NCBI GenBank assembly: GCA_037127255.1 | Contig: JBANSL010000002.1 | Coordinates: 40,216,892-40,280,891, forward strand | DNA length: 64,000 nucleotides | Direction of reading: 5' to 3' | Source of the DNA: Persicaria tinctoria | Lineage: Eukaryota > Streptophyta > Magnoliopsida > Caryophyllales > Polygonaceae | Part shown: positions 44,955 to 54,898 of the stretch, piece after piece | How the letters are laid out: every line of letters begins with the position of its first letter | How positions within the stretch are numbered: position 1 is the first letter of the stretch | Translations under genes and position numbers: made by a program | Notes under the pieces: model-generated | What the model saw: only the letters and a program-made list of their open reading frames with translations | The model's database searches: none | Told to the model about the DNA's origin: nothing

Positions 44955-45345
44955 CATAGAGATGGCAATTCTGTTGTTCGGGTCGGGTTTGAGCCAGGCT
45001 TGTTTAGGTTGGGTTACTGATGGGTTAGGTCAGCTCGGGTAAAATTTGTGATCGGGTACTGGTCGAGTCGGATTCAGGTCGTGTTCGGTGATAATGAATT
45101 TTACATTGGTCTAGTTTTGGGTTAAATCAGGTCATGCCCGCTCGGGTTCGGGTCGAAGTGGGTCGGGTTGTTCAGGTTTCGGGTCAAGAGGCATGTCAGT
45201 CTCATTCGGGTTTTGAATCAAAATTCGTATAGTTTTTTTAGGTTTTGGGTTGAATCATATTTGACCCATTTGGATAATTAGGTTGATTTTGATTCCGTTG
45301 AATACTTCGATTATTAGGTGGATTTTGCATTATAATATTAAATCA
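44955..45345 (+). repeat. GGGTC-rich degenerate repeat
   Basis: Loose repeats of cgggtcgggtt, tcgggttcgggtcg and gggttttgaatc are seen. Similar stretches lie at 47690-47836 and 61266-61680. In reverse sense, CCCGA-rich text is at about 57715-57850 and 58145-58245. The class is not determined. This copy and 47690-47836 may be two parts of one repeat split by the intervening insertions. Confidence 0.6.
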
Positions 45346-45347
45346 TC

Positions 45348-45860
45348 TTTTTTTTATTAGGAAATAATTCGAGATCGGATATACCTGAATCTCGGTGGCT
45401 GACAAGTCGGCAGACAGAAACCTGTCAATACATACAAACAAAACCGAAAATAAAAGGCGGAGCAATACAACAATTGGAAACGCACCCTACAAGAAAACGA
45501 GCTAAGGAAAACTAAATCTAACACGAAGGGGACGTAGACTACGAACGAAAGCCAAGCATCGCCTTAAAACCGCACCACTGGTCGACGATACATCAGGAAT
45601 CCCTGTGGATAGTGAAGACGAACCTCCAAGAAGCTCCTTCATGTACACGGAATCGCCCCGTACACACTACCTCGATCCCATCCAAACCCGACTCCGGCTG
45701 CTAGAACCCCAACATAGAAGAAGAACCCCTAGCTGCACCAAAGCAGAGACGCACGCCACCCGAGTAAAGCAAACCGCGAAGAACCGGTCACAACGAACCG
45801 GTCAAGCCCAAACGGGATTTAATCCAAGTTTTTTCGAGCGGTGTTTCGAGCCCATGGAGA
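45348..45860 (-). mobile_element. Poly(A) retroposon, third member of the shared-tail family
   Basis: On the minus strand it ends in CTCGAATTATTTCCTAAT followed by A-run. Before that comes a block like ctgtctgccgacttgtcagc, matching the two 3' ends in 36466-38074. Its body (45845-45420) contains no supported protein; an open frame on the plus strand (45605-45871) is judged incidental. No clear TSD was found. Confidence 0.6.
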
Positions 45861-46345
45861 ATTTTAAATAAGCCATTTCAGACGATTTTTATTGTTTTAT
45901 TTATATATAAATAAAAATCAATATTTTTATCATATTAAATCAGCTATTGATTCAATAGCTTTAAAGTCTTCAAACTCTTCTCTTATATAATTTTTACATA
46001 CAAAGTAATATAAAATTATAAATAAAACTTATAAAAGTATATAACCCTATCATTCTACATGAGTTTATGATTTCACATTTGAATTCATTTTAAATTATTT
46101 CACTGAATATTCATTAGTGTATATTTTGGAGTATAATATTATACACTTATTAACTTATACAACCATATACACTTATGTACTTATTAACTTATACAAATAT
46201 ATACAGTTTTTATTATTTGTCATAGATTCATAATACTGAGTATGTATCAATGTCTTATTGTATGGTGGTTGACTCGTTGTCTTGTCTATTGATTTCACTT
46301 GGTTATTATTAATATGATAACAATTAACAAGAATAATTAATGTTT
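45861..46345. other. AT-rich intergenic stretch
   Basis: There is no coding or structural signal beyond AT-rich sequence with small repeats of tatacacttat. Confidence 0.5.
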
Positions 46346-47590
46346 GGGAAATTCCACGTGGTGCCCACGAACTTTTACAAATTCCGTGTGGTATACAAAG
46401 TTTTGAAAAATTCCGCGTGGTGCCTATGAAGTTTTGTAAAGGTCCACATGGTGCCCACGAGGTTTTTCAAAAATTTATGTGATAACAATAATGAGTTTTA
46501 ATATTGAAAATTGAGATTAAAATTTATATTATTGTACATTATAATTTGGAAAAACACTCTACAATATTGGGTATTGGTTTGAATCTTTTTTTTAAACTAG
46601 TTTTTTTTATATAAATTTTATTAGAGATAAACTAACCAATTTTTTTTTCTCAAAAATCTTACGTCTTTAATTTTTATTTGTTTTCAACATTTAGTTTTTA
46701 TTTATAAGGAAATGATCATTTAAGAACGTGGTGTGACATCATAAATTCCCAAATTTTTCTTAGAGATAAACTAACCAATTTTTGTATAAATTTTCTTATA
46801 AGGAAATTTTCAATATTTTGTTTCCAATATTTAGTTTTCAATATTTATTTTTATATAAATTTTGTTATAAGGAAATTTTCTTAGAGATAAACTAACTAAT
46901 CTTTGACATAGTAACCGGTGTTGAAGAATTTAATAACGTGGTGTGACATCATAAATTTATAAAATTCATTTTTTTGTAAAAACTAAATTTAACCAATTTA
47001 ATTTTATAAATCGTATTTTAAAGCTAATTATTTACTTATCAAATTTTATAAAAATTAAAATTCGGCATTTAAGAACGTGGTGTCATACTATTTTCGTATT
47101 TTTAATACTCAATTAAAATGTGAAACTTTTAATTGTGTATTAAAAATTATTATCTCGTATGAAAATTGGTTTAATGTGGAAAAGTGTACGTGTATATCTT
47201 CTTGTAATTTTCAAAATTTCTATTAATATTGGTTCATTGTAAATGACTAATATTACTACATAGTTCTTATTATTTTTTCCTCATTTCCTTATAAATAAAC
47301 ACTAAATATTGAAAAAAAAAAAAAATTAAAGACGTAAGATTTTTGAGAAAAAAAATTGGTTAGTTTATCTCTAAGAAAATTTATATAAAAAAAAAAACTA
47401 GTTTTAAAAAAGATTCAAACCAATACCCAATATTGTAGTGTTTTTCCAATTATAATGTACAAAAATATAATTTTTAATCTCAATTTTCAATATTAAAACT
47501 CATTATTGTTATCACATAAACTTTTGAGAAAACCTTGTGGGTACCATGTGGACTTTTACAAAACTTCGTGGGCACTACGCGGAATTTCCC
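46346..47590. mobile_element. MULE-like foldback element with long inverted arms
   Basis: The ends are GGGAAATTCCACGTGGTGCC and its near-complement at 47590. Flanks TTAATGTTT (46337-46345) and TTAGTGTTT (47591-47599) form a 9-bp TSD with one mismatch, as for Mutator-like elements. The arms (46346-46715 and 47280-47590) pair over most of their length. Near the tips are 30-38-bp subterminal repeats of the form TTCCRCGTGGTGCCCACGAA..TTTTACAAA: four on the left, about two on the right. The centre repeats aagaacgtggtgtgacatca three times. There is no coding capacity. Confidence 0.8.
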
Positions 47591-47689
47591 TTAGTGTTTT
47601 ATGTGTTAAAAATAAAACCATAAGCTTGTGTTCAAATAAAAAAAACATTCAACATTTAAGCATTAAAATGTTGATATTGAACAAACATT

Positions 47690-47836
47690 TCAAGTCGGGT
47701 AGGGTTAAGAGTCGGGTCGGTGGGTTGAGAGTTGGGTCGGTTTTGTCTCTGTTCGGGTCTATTTCGAGCCGAGTCGGATTCAGTCTCAGTTTGAGTTACG
47801 GATGACTCTTTATTCAGGTGGGTTGATTGGGTTTTC
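47690..47836 (+). repeat. GGGTC-rich degenerate repeat interrupted by LINE
   Basis: Repeats such as gagtcgggtcggtgggttga are seen. The sequence continues after the LINE at 51502. See 44955-45345. Confidence 0.55.
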
Positions 47837-47849
47837 GAATCGTGTGAGA

Positions 47850-50800
47850 ATTTTTTTTTTTTACAGTAGGAAAATAGTTGGATGTACTACTGACATCCAT
47901 GATCATCTAACAAGATGATGTTCTGGAACTCACAAGAAGAACTCAAAATAAAATTACAACTCAACTGAGATTTCGCAAGAAAATCAGCTGCACAATTCGC
48001 ATATATCTCTATAGCAGTGCTGGAATGTAATCATCTCAAAATCTTCGCTTAAAGAACGGATTTCTTGAACTAATTGCACCACCTCCCATGGTATATTGTT
48101 CACCTGATTAATGACATTGATAACGATTGAGCAATCACTTTCAACTATTGCTTTCCGTATCCCAAGCTCCGTTGCCAGTCTTATACCTGCATATACTGCA
48201 AACGCTTCCGCTATGATGACAGAACTCATCCTAACATTACACTTATGTATCCGAATAACTTGACCAAAATTATTCCTCATAATGCACCCAATCTGAGGTT
48301 GACAACCAATCTTGACCGAAGCATCTACATTAATCTTAACGACATTTATTGGAGGACATTTCCAAATCATTTTATCAGGAGGCCTTCTACGTTTTGGTAA
48401 TTTTGTTTTCACCCGTTCTTTACTCCAGCAAAAAATAATATCAATAGTTTGAGTTAAAACATTGATAATACTCTTATCAGAACTGTTGTGAAAAATAATT
48501 CTATTTCGCAACTCCCAAATAGAATGCCATAAATGGCACAGGTCTGTAAAATCTATATTCAGAGCCCTAGTATTTAGAATATTTTCTGAGACATCACTTG
48601 TTAAATTTGGTATAGTAAAACACTTTTTCAATTTAATACCCAGATTTTGAATGAGAGATCTAGTAATCTGACAGTTAAACAATAAATGATTTGTATCTTC
48701 TATATCAGAATTACAAAGAGAACAAGTACTCGGAACTCTATTAATATATCTATTTAGACGAACAGTAGTAGGTAAGATGTCTAAAATAATCTTCCAGATT
48801 AAATTTTTAATATTCGGAGCAATATTAAGTTTCCAAATCCAATCTGCTGAGATTTTTTTTGTATTACTTGTATTAAAGAGTGATGATGTGGCTTTGACAG
48901 AAAAGTTCCCATTATTACTATAAATCCAAATTAACTTGCCAGGAATATCAGTTACTGGAATATGGATATTAGTAATCATATGAACAATATGAGAGGGAAA
49001 GATACTGTTTAATTTATCAATATCCCAAGAATTCGTATTTGTAAATAAATCATACACTTTTAAATTAGGGCCACAATCATTCCTAAAGCTCTCTAGATAT
49101 TGAGCATTTACCCAAATATGAGACCATACATTGATAGTTTTTCCATTACCAACTAGTCATAGCAAAACTTTAGAGAATAGATCTCTGATATTAAGAAGCC
49201 GTCCAAATTGCCATGAAGTTTTGAATCTTCCTCTTTCCATTAAAGATTATTTCGAGAGATATTTATCCATGACAACCTTTGAGCAAATCTTATCAGGATT
49301 TGCCATAATTCTCCAAAGTAACTTCATTTGCATACCAATATTGATTTGCTCAGCTGATTGAAAGCCTAACCCCCCGTCCTTTTTAGGAGTAGACAAATGT
49401 TCCCAGCTGATTAAAGGATGATAATTATCAGATTGAAGTTTATTCCAAAAGAAATTTTTGCTTATTTGATCAATTTTTTGAAGAATTCATTTTGGAAGAA
49501 GAAATGATTGCATTAGGTAATTTGTTTTAGAATTTAGGTTTGCCTGAATGAGAACCGATCTACCAGCTTGAGAGAGAGAATTGGATTTCCACTTTGACAA
49601 CTGTTTTTTAAGGCTTATGATCGCCTCATCAAACAAGACATTGCAAACTCTTCCACTAATAAGTGGTATACCAAGATATTTTTCCATTGTTTTGGTAACT
49701 GGAATATTTAATTGTTGAGCAAGAGACTAAGCTTTACTAAAAGGAATATTTTTAGAAACTTGTAACAAACTTTTATTATAGTTTATAGATAGTCCAGACA
49801 TATTGGAAAAAGTACTGAAGAGATTTTTAATCGTATGAAGACTTAACTCATCAGCACGTCCAACTATGAGCGTATCATCTGGAAAGGAGAGGAATGGAAT
49901 AGGACTACTATTGTTTGTAAGTTTGATTCCAACCTAGGGGTCACATTCCAAAGATTGATGTTGCAACATTCTTCCTAACAGCTCCATAACCAATACAAAA
50001 ATATACGGTGCAAGAGGATATCCTTGTCGAATTCCCCTAGAAGTTTGAAATTTGCGTCCAGGCAAGTTATTTACTAAAACTGAGAAACTAGTTTTAGTCA
50101 AACAGGTCATAACCCAATTAATCCATTTAGGGTCAAAACCAAATTTGTTTAGAATAATGCGTATAAAATTCCAACTGATTTTGTCATATGCTTTCTCCAT
50201 ATCTAGCTTTAAAGGCATCCATCCAAATTTGCCTTTTTTGTTATGAAAAGAGTGAAAAACTTCATGAGCAATTAATATGTTATCTTGAATATTTCTTCCT
50301 TGTACAAAAGCTCCTTGAAATGGATTAATAATACGTGGTAAAATCGGTTTTAAACGATTAGCCAATAATTTTGAAATAACCTTATAAATAGTATTACACA
50401 GACTAATCGGACGATAATGGTTAATGTTAATAGGAATATCAATTTTTGGAATAAGCGCAATGAAAGTTGTATTTACTTCATTGAGAAGAACACCAGAATG
50501 AAAAAATGATTTAACTGCTTTGCAAACTAAACTACCCACTATGTTCCAATATTTTTTATAAAACTCTGGAGAAAAACCATCAGGACCAGGAGACTTGTCA
50601 TCTGTCATTGAGAATAGGGTATCCTTGATCTCTTTATCTGAGAAAGTTTGTGTTAAAGCTAAGTTTTCAGAATCCGTAATGGTATGGTCTATTAAATTTA
50701 GAAAATATGGATTACTATTAATCGGAGCATTATTTGCAATGAATCTTTTAGCTAATTCAGTTGTAATTTCATCTCTAATTTGATCCTCATCCTCAATCAC

Positions 50801-51501
50801 TAAACCATGTTTATTTGTAAAATTACGAGCAATATTTTTTGAATTTCTTAATTTAGATATTGACTGGTAATATTTTGTATTCCTGTCTCCAAACCCGAGA
50901 AAGTTGGATTCATCTCGTTGTTTCCAGAAAGTATTATTAAAGTTCATGAGAGCTTCACGCTTACCCAATAACCTATTACGTTTAGTATTCATAATATCGG
51001 TTGAATTCCCAATAATTTTTTGTGTTTGAAGAAGTAGAAGCTGATCTTCAATATCTTTAATCTGCCTGAAATTGTTATTTGGATGAAACTTACACCAAAT
51101 TTTTGTATTTTTCTTAAGTAGTTTCTGTTTTTGTAAAAGAGTAAACATAAATGACCCATGAAGCTTATTTTGCCAAGTCGATTTAACTAGTCTATTATAG
51201 TTGTCATTACTAGCCCAAGACATTTCAAATTTAAAAGGCGAACCAGCCGTACTTTTTGTCATTCCTGCTAAAATAGATATTAAAGAATGATCAGAAGTTG
51301 TAAACGGATGATTGTGAACTACTAAATTTGGGAATTGAGTTGCGATATCTGTATGAACCATAACTCTATCTAAACGTTCATAGATATTATCCATAGGCGT
51401 TTGTCTTTTCCTCCATGTAATTGGACTTCCCGTATAAGGGACTGTATGAACGTCTAGTTCTTCCGCAATCTGATGTATTCGCATAAATCTATTAGTGTGC
51501 G
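47850..51501 (-). mobile_element. L1-type LINE, 5'-truncated, with perfect TSD
   Basis: The 13-bp TSD GAATCGTGTGAGA lies at 47837-47849 and 51502-51514. The poly(A) tail appears as a T-run at 47850-47862. The element is 3652 bp and is cut off inside the endonuclease domain. It keeps RT, zinc-binding and RNase H regions. Confidence 0.96.
47984..51500 (-). pseudogene. LINE ORF2: endonuclease C-terminus, RT, zf-RVT, RNase H
   Basis: The minus-strand frame 51484-49934 begins inside the endonuclease (GSPITWRKRQ ... TTSDHSLISI) and runs into RT. RT motifs are FIALIPKI, NHYRPISLCNTIYKVISK, FQGAFVQGRNIQDNILIAHE, the catalytic KLDMEKAYDKISW and GIRQGYPLAPYIFVLVM. An in-frame TAG follows ECDP (49933-49931). 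Past it the catalytic FADD motif is FPDD (FLSFPDDTLIVG, about 49897-49862). KYLGIPLISG follows. The frame 49057-47984 holds a Cys-rich zinc-binding region (WKIILDILPT ... CSLCNSDIEDTNHLLFNC). After it comes an RNase H with KINVDASVKIG, IIAEAFAVYAGIRLA and VESDCSIVINVI. The Ala-to-Pro change at the active site and stops make it inactive. Confidence 0.93.
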
Positions 51502-51529
51502 GAATCGTGTGAGATTTTGGTAAGTCTTA

Positions 51530-51719
51530 GGGTGTGTTTGGATTCCAAAATGCATTAATTATAATGCATTATTTTTACCTCGGTTTATGTGCATGTTTGT
51601 TTACATCACATATTTACCTCGATTTTTGCGACTTTTTCAATTATACAACCAAACACGCACCTAAAACGAGGTAAAAAAAATGCATTATAATTAATGCATT
51701 TTGGAATCCAAACACACCC
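51530..51719. mobile_element. Tourist-like (PIF/Harbinger) MITE
   Basis: This 190-bp element has terminal inverted repeats GGGTGTGTTTGGATTCCAAA and TSD TTA at 51527-51529 and 51720-51722. The inverted repeat extends over more than 50 bp on each side (atgcattaattataatgcat region), so the transcript could fold into a hairpin. It lies beside the LINE insertion site. Confidence 0.93.
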
Positions 51720-52085
51720 TTACAAGCAAGGTGAAAGACGAAATTCAGTTGAAAATAATAATCCTCATATATCTTAAAGCTGAGTGTTTTCGAGAGCAGA
51801 GAGGCTACCCACGTGGAGCCTTCTCCAATTTTTTTCATCATTTTCGTTTTTTCCCTTCTCTCCCTCTTTCTTTCTGAAAAAACTGAAGGACCTATTTTCT
51901 TTCTCTCTCCTTCTCTAGAGAAGGTCTCTCTCTCTCTCTCCCACGATCTGAAACTACCAAAACAATGAAGCAGAATAAGGCCGGATTCGGGGCTGGGGTA
52001 TCAAGAGAAACTTTGTCGCCGTCGTCCGTCGTCGATCAAGGTAACGCAGCTCATCGCAAATTGCAAGCGACGAAGAGCGAGGGAG

Positions 52086-53328
52086 ATGCAAGCGTCGCCG
52101 TATGTCGACCACGCCACTACTCGATTGGAATTCTTCAAGCAGCCATCGTTGAAAGAACAAGGCCCTGTAGAGAGCAAGGTTTATTCCTCAAAGTTTGATT
52201 TTGTTGCTTTGACTGTATACATTTAGGGCTTGGCGAAGAGCGAGCGAGCGAGAGTGGGAAGGGGTTTCATCCATGGCAGAGCATTTGACATCGATCTTTG
52301 GAACAGAGAAGGATCGGGTTAATTTGCCCCTTCTACTTCAAGATCGGAGCCTACAGGCATAGCGATAGGTGTTCCAGGATCCATACCAAGCCTGGTATGG
52401 CGACACTGACAGATGAGTGATTTGCTTGGGCCAGATTGATGTTTTCTTCCTAAGGGAGTGAGATTTACTAAGGCGTTTTGCGGACCAAGTTTCAGTGCAT
52501 CAAAAGCAAGGGCACAGTAGACAGTACACCTTGACTCTTGTAAGAGACTCCTTTGTTCCTTGTCCTCTGTCGAAAATCAATCTACTTGGCGGAATTTGTG
52601 ATTTTTAGCTTGTATCAATTGTTATTGAACAGAGTTATCAGCTTGCTGAAGACCTAGGTAGAGCCTTCGCGAATAAAGCGATTTTGCAAACCTTCATTGA
52701 GGCTGAAGCAAATGCTTCTACTGATCAACTCAAGAGTCTGAAGGTAAATTTAACACAGTACCATCGAAAATCAATCTACTTGGTAGAATTTGTGATTTTT
52801 AGCTTGTATCAATTGTTATTGAACAGAGTTATCAGCTTGCTAAAGACCTAGGTAGAGCCTTCGCGGATAAATCGATTTTGCAATCCTTCATTGAGGCTCA
52901 AGCAAATGATTATGTTGATCAACTCAAGAGTTTGAATGTAACATTCGCATTTTTATCACTGCAGAGTGTTGTTGGTCTATTCTCTATTACTCTGTATGAT
53001 TCATTTAAATGGGATACTATTTTTTGTCTATGTTTTCTTACTTTGAGTGAATCAAATGTTTTTGGTTGTACACTAGCGCCATGCATCTCTGTCTGTACCA
53101 AAACCCGCGTCAATGGAAGCTGTCAATTCGCTCCCCGTGGGATTGTTCTCGGAAGGAGCTCGTCAGTGCACTATATGTATGGAAGAGGTGGATCAAACAA
53201 CCATGCTCACCCGAATGCCATGTGAGCACCTTTTCCATGACGCTTGCATCCGTCAGTGGCTCCAAGGTCAACACTCTTGCCCAATGTGTCGGTTTAAGTT
53301 GCCGATGGCTACCAACGATGTTCCTTGA
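52086..53328 (+). CDS. RING-H2 finger gene (exons with one exon duplicated), possibly captured
   Basis: RING-H2 proteins act as E3 ubiquitin ligases by binding an E2 enzyme. A consistent phase-0 model has four exons. They are 52086-52178 (ending [14 protein letters not shown]), 52633-52743 ([20 protein letters not shown] start), 52827-52937 ([20 protein letters not shown] start) and 53077-53328. Exons 2 and 3 are 111 bp each and near-identical. The last exon holds [31 protein letters not shown] and CPMC. This is a complete C-x2-C-x14-C-x1-H-x2-H-x2-C-x10-C-x2-C RING-H2, followed by a stop at 53326-53328. An alternative start at 51965 (MKQNKAGFGAGV) is in another frame and would need a further splice. 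Intron 1 contains a U2AF35 fragment. The gene may be a chimera on a Helitron; whether it is expressed is unknown. Confidence 0.55.
52273..52393 (+). pseudogene. U2AF small subunit (U2AF35) 5' fragment
   Basis: U2AF35 recognises the 3' splice site AG. ATG 52273 opens [17 protein letters not shown]. One extra T then shifts the frame, and the adjacent frame reads [10 protein letters not shown], then [13 protein letters not shown]. This is the N-terminus and first CCCH zinc finger of U2AF35. The second Cys of the finger is Tyr (GAY for GAC). Leader-like sequence (gcgagcgagcgagagtggga) precedes it. Homology stops after about 40 codons. It is a truncated copy without function, lying in the first intron of the RING model. 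Confidence 0.85.
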
Positions 53329-53479
53329 GTTGTTGAACAATTGAAATGTTGTACAAACTAGGTTTAGCTTGTAAATAGACGTGAATATTTGTTGCCGGTG
53401 ATCAATAATATATATTACTTGATTTTGTGTTACATTTTAGTTTTGTATCGGTTTGTGTTACTTGATTCCAATATTTTTA

Positions 53480-54100
53480 ACAACACACATCACGAGTGGT
53501 GAAAAATTCAACAGGTGTGAAATAAAAATAAAAACATCTACCCGCGTTTCTAAATAATTTTAAGTTGGAATTTAAAATTAATTTCAAAGATATAGACTTA
53601 ATTTGTTAGTAATATAATGAATGTTTCTTTCTTTTTGATATTAGCAATATAATAACTATCAAAATTTTATTAGTATGGAAGTTATCCACTCCCCCACATT
53701 TTCTTATACACACATAAAACCTGGAAGTTACCTTCATTTTTCAAATTTAGCATTCCAAATTTAAATTAACACTACCCCACTACCTATTTTAATTCCTCCA
53801 CCTTAAAAATAACTATTTTAAATTAACATTCTAAATTTTATCCCACTAACCCCACCACCTATTTTAATCACCCCATCTTCAAATGTAACTTCCGTCAGTT
53901 TAAAATTATGTTAAAGTATTCCAAATTTTATCACACTAACCCCACTACCTATAATCACCCCACCTTCAAATTAGTTATAACCCCACTACCTATTTTAATC
54001 ACCCCGCCTTCAAATGTAACTTCCGTCAGTTTAAAATTATGTTCAAGTATTCCAAATTTTATCTCACTAACCCCACTACCTATAATCACCCACCTTCAAA
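53480..54100 (+). repeat. Imperfect internal repeats of the Helitron region
   Basis: Repeated blocks of taaccccactacctattttaa, caccttcaaatgtaacttcc and gtcagtttaaaattatgtt occur at about 53760-54110 with 80-130 bp spacing. No gene is seen here. Confidence 0.6.
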
Positions 54101-54102
54101 TT

Positions 54103-54492
54103 TTATGTAATGGAACAAGATTAATCATCACTCGGCTAGGTTCGCGAGTTGTCGAAGGTCAGGTTATATTGGGAACCAGTTTGGGAGAAAAGGTTTCTAT
54201 TCCTCGCATGATTATGACTTCTTCAGATCCAACTATGCCTGTACAGTTTGAAAGAAGGCAATTTCCTTTGTTGGTGTGTTTTGGTATGACAATCAACAAA
54301 AGTCAAGGACAATCTCTGTCACAGGTTGGTTTATATTTGCCTCGACGTGTTCAGTCATGGCCAGTTATATGTTGCGATCTCTCGGGTGACGTCTAGGAGA
54401 GGTTTGAAGATTGTAATATGTGATCAAGATTCTAATCTTTTAACCTCTACTACTAATGTAGTATATAAAGAGGTTTTTCACAACGTATAGTT
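54103..54492 (+). pseudogene. Helitron helicase (PIF1-like) C-terminal remnant
   Basis: RepHel helicases drive rolling-circle Helitron transposition. The plus strand reads CNGTRLIITRLGSRVVEGQV, VSIPRMIMTSSDP, FERRQFPLLVCFGMTINKSQ and GQSLSQVGLYLPR. A one-base frame change follows, after which VFSHGQLYVAISRVTSRRGL and KIVICDQDSNLLT are readable up to a TAG at 54490-54492. This is the last ~130 residues only (helicase motifs V-VI). The enzyme is absent otherwise. Confidence 0.9.
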
Positions 54493-54691
54493 TGTAGAAA
54501 CTTGTGTTGAGGACATATGCATGCAGATGTTATGGCTCAGTTGATTATTATTTGCGTGCATTGTGGTTGACTTATTTAACTTTATGAAACCATGTTAAAA
54601 TAATTTATGTGCCGCTTCTTCTTGTATCATATTAGTCGAAGGTAAGGTTCAGTCAAGTAATATGTTTTATACATCGTTACTATGTTAAAAA

Positions 54692-54722
54692 TCTCGTGCG
54701 TAACACACGGGGTATAGGCTAG
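54692..54722 (+). other. Helitron 3' terminus (hairpin + CTAG)
   Basis: CTCGTGCG TAA CACACGGGG can fold into a stem with one mismatch. CTAG closes the element 9 bases later, followed by T. Confidence 0.85.
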
Positions 54723-54898
54723 TTCCCTTATGAATTGTGTACATCCGCATTTACGTTTTATTTCCTTCCATTGTACACATTTCCTTGTCGGCTTGTCCTC
54801 TTCCTCTCTCTTTCCCCCAAATCACATAAAAACTCTCTCCACATATTTTAACTTCCAATTCCAATCAATCAAGGAAGTTGTTTCACGGCATTTGAGTC
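54723..54898 (+). promoter_or_regulatory. ERF 5' leader / proximal promoter
   Basis: The segment between Helitron terminus and ATG is TC-rich (cctcttcctctctctttccc) and contains cataaaaac as a weak TATA-like site near 54823. Its shortness means that upstream control elements would have to lie in the Helitron or be in the 5' leader. No uORF of note. Confidence 0.4.

Larger units (their letters stand above)
51762..54722 (+). mobile_element. Probable Helitron carrying captured gene fragments
   Basis: The 3' end is strong: a GC-rich hairpin CTCGTGCGTAACACACGGGG (54694-54713), a short spacer, then CTAG (54719-54722) followed by T, as expected for Helitron termini inserted between A and T. A helicase remnant lies just upstream on the same strand. 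The 5' end is tentative: TCCTCATATATCTTAAAGCT at 51762, preceded by A. If right, the element is 2961 bp and contains a leader, a U2AF35 fragment and RING-H2 exons, all on the plus strand. The 5' boundary and the claim that the RING exons are inside rest on inference. Confidence 0.6.

Noticed and set aside
45605..45871. 88-codon open frame
   Set aside because: It runs antisense through a poly(A) retroposon and has no recognisable domain.
47506..47805. 99-codon open frame at the MULE edge
   Set aside because: It spans the transposon arm and the GGGTC repeat; composition is repeat-like and no domain is seen.
51965..52198. 77-codon frame starting MKQNKAGFGAGV as the RING gene's first exon
   Set aside because: Its frame does not fit the phase-0 exons downstream. 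The frame from 52086 does. Kept only as an alternative.
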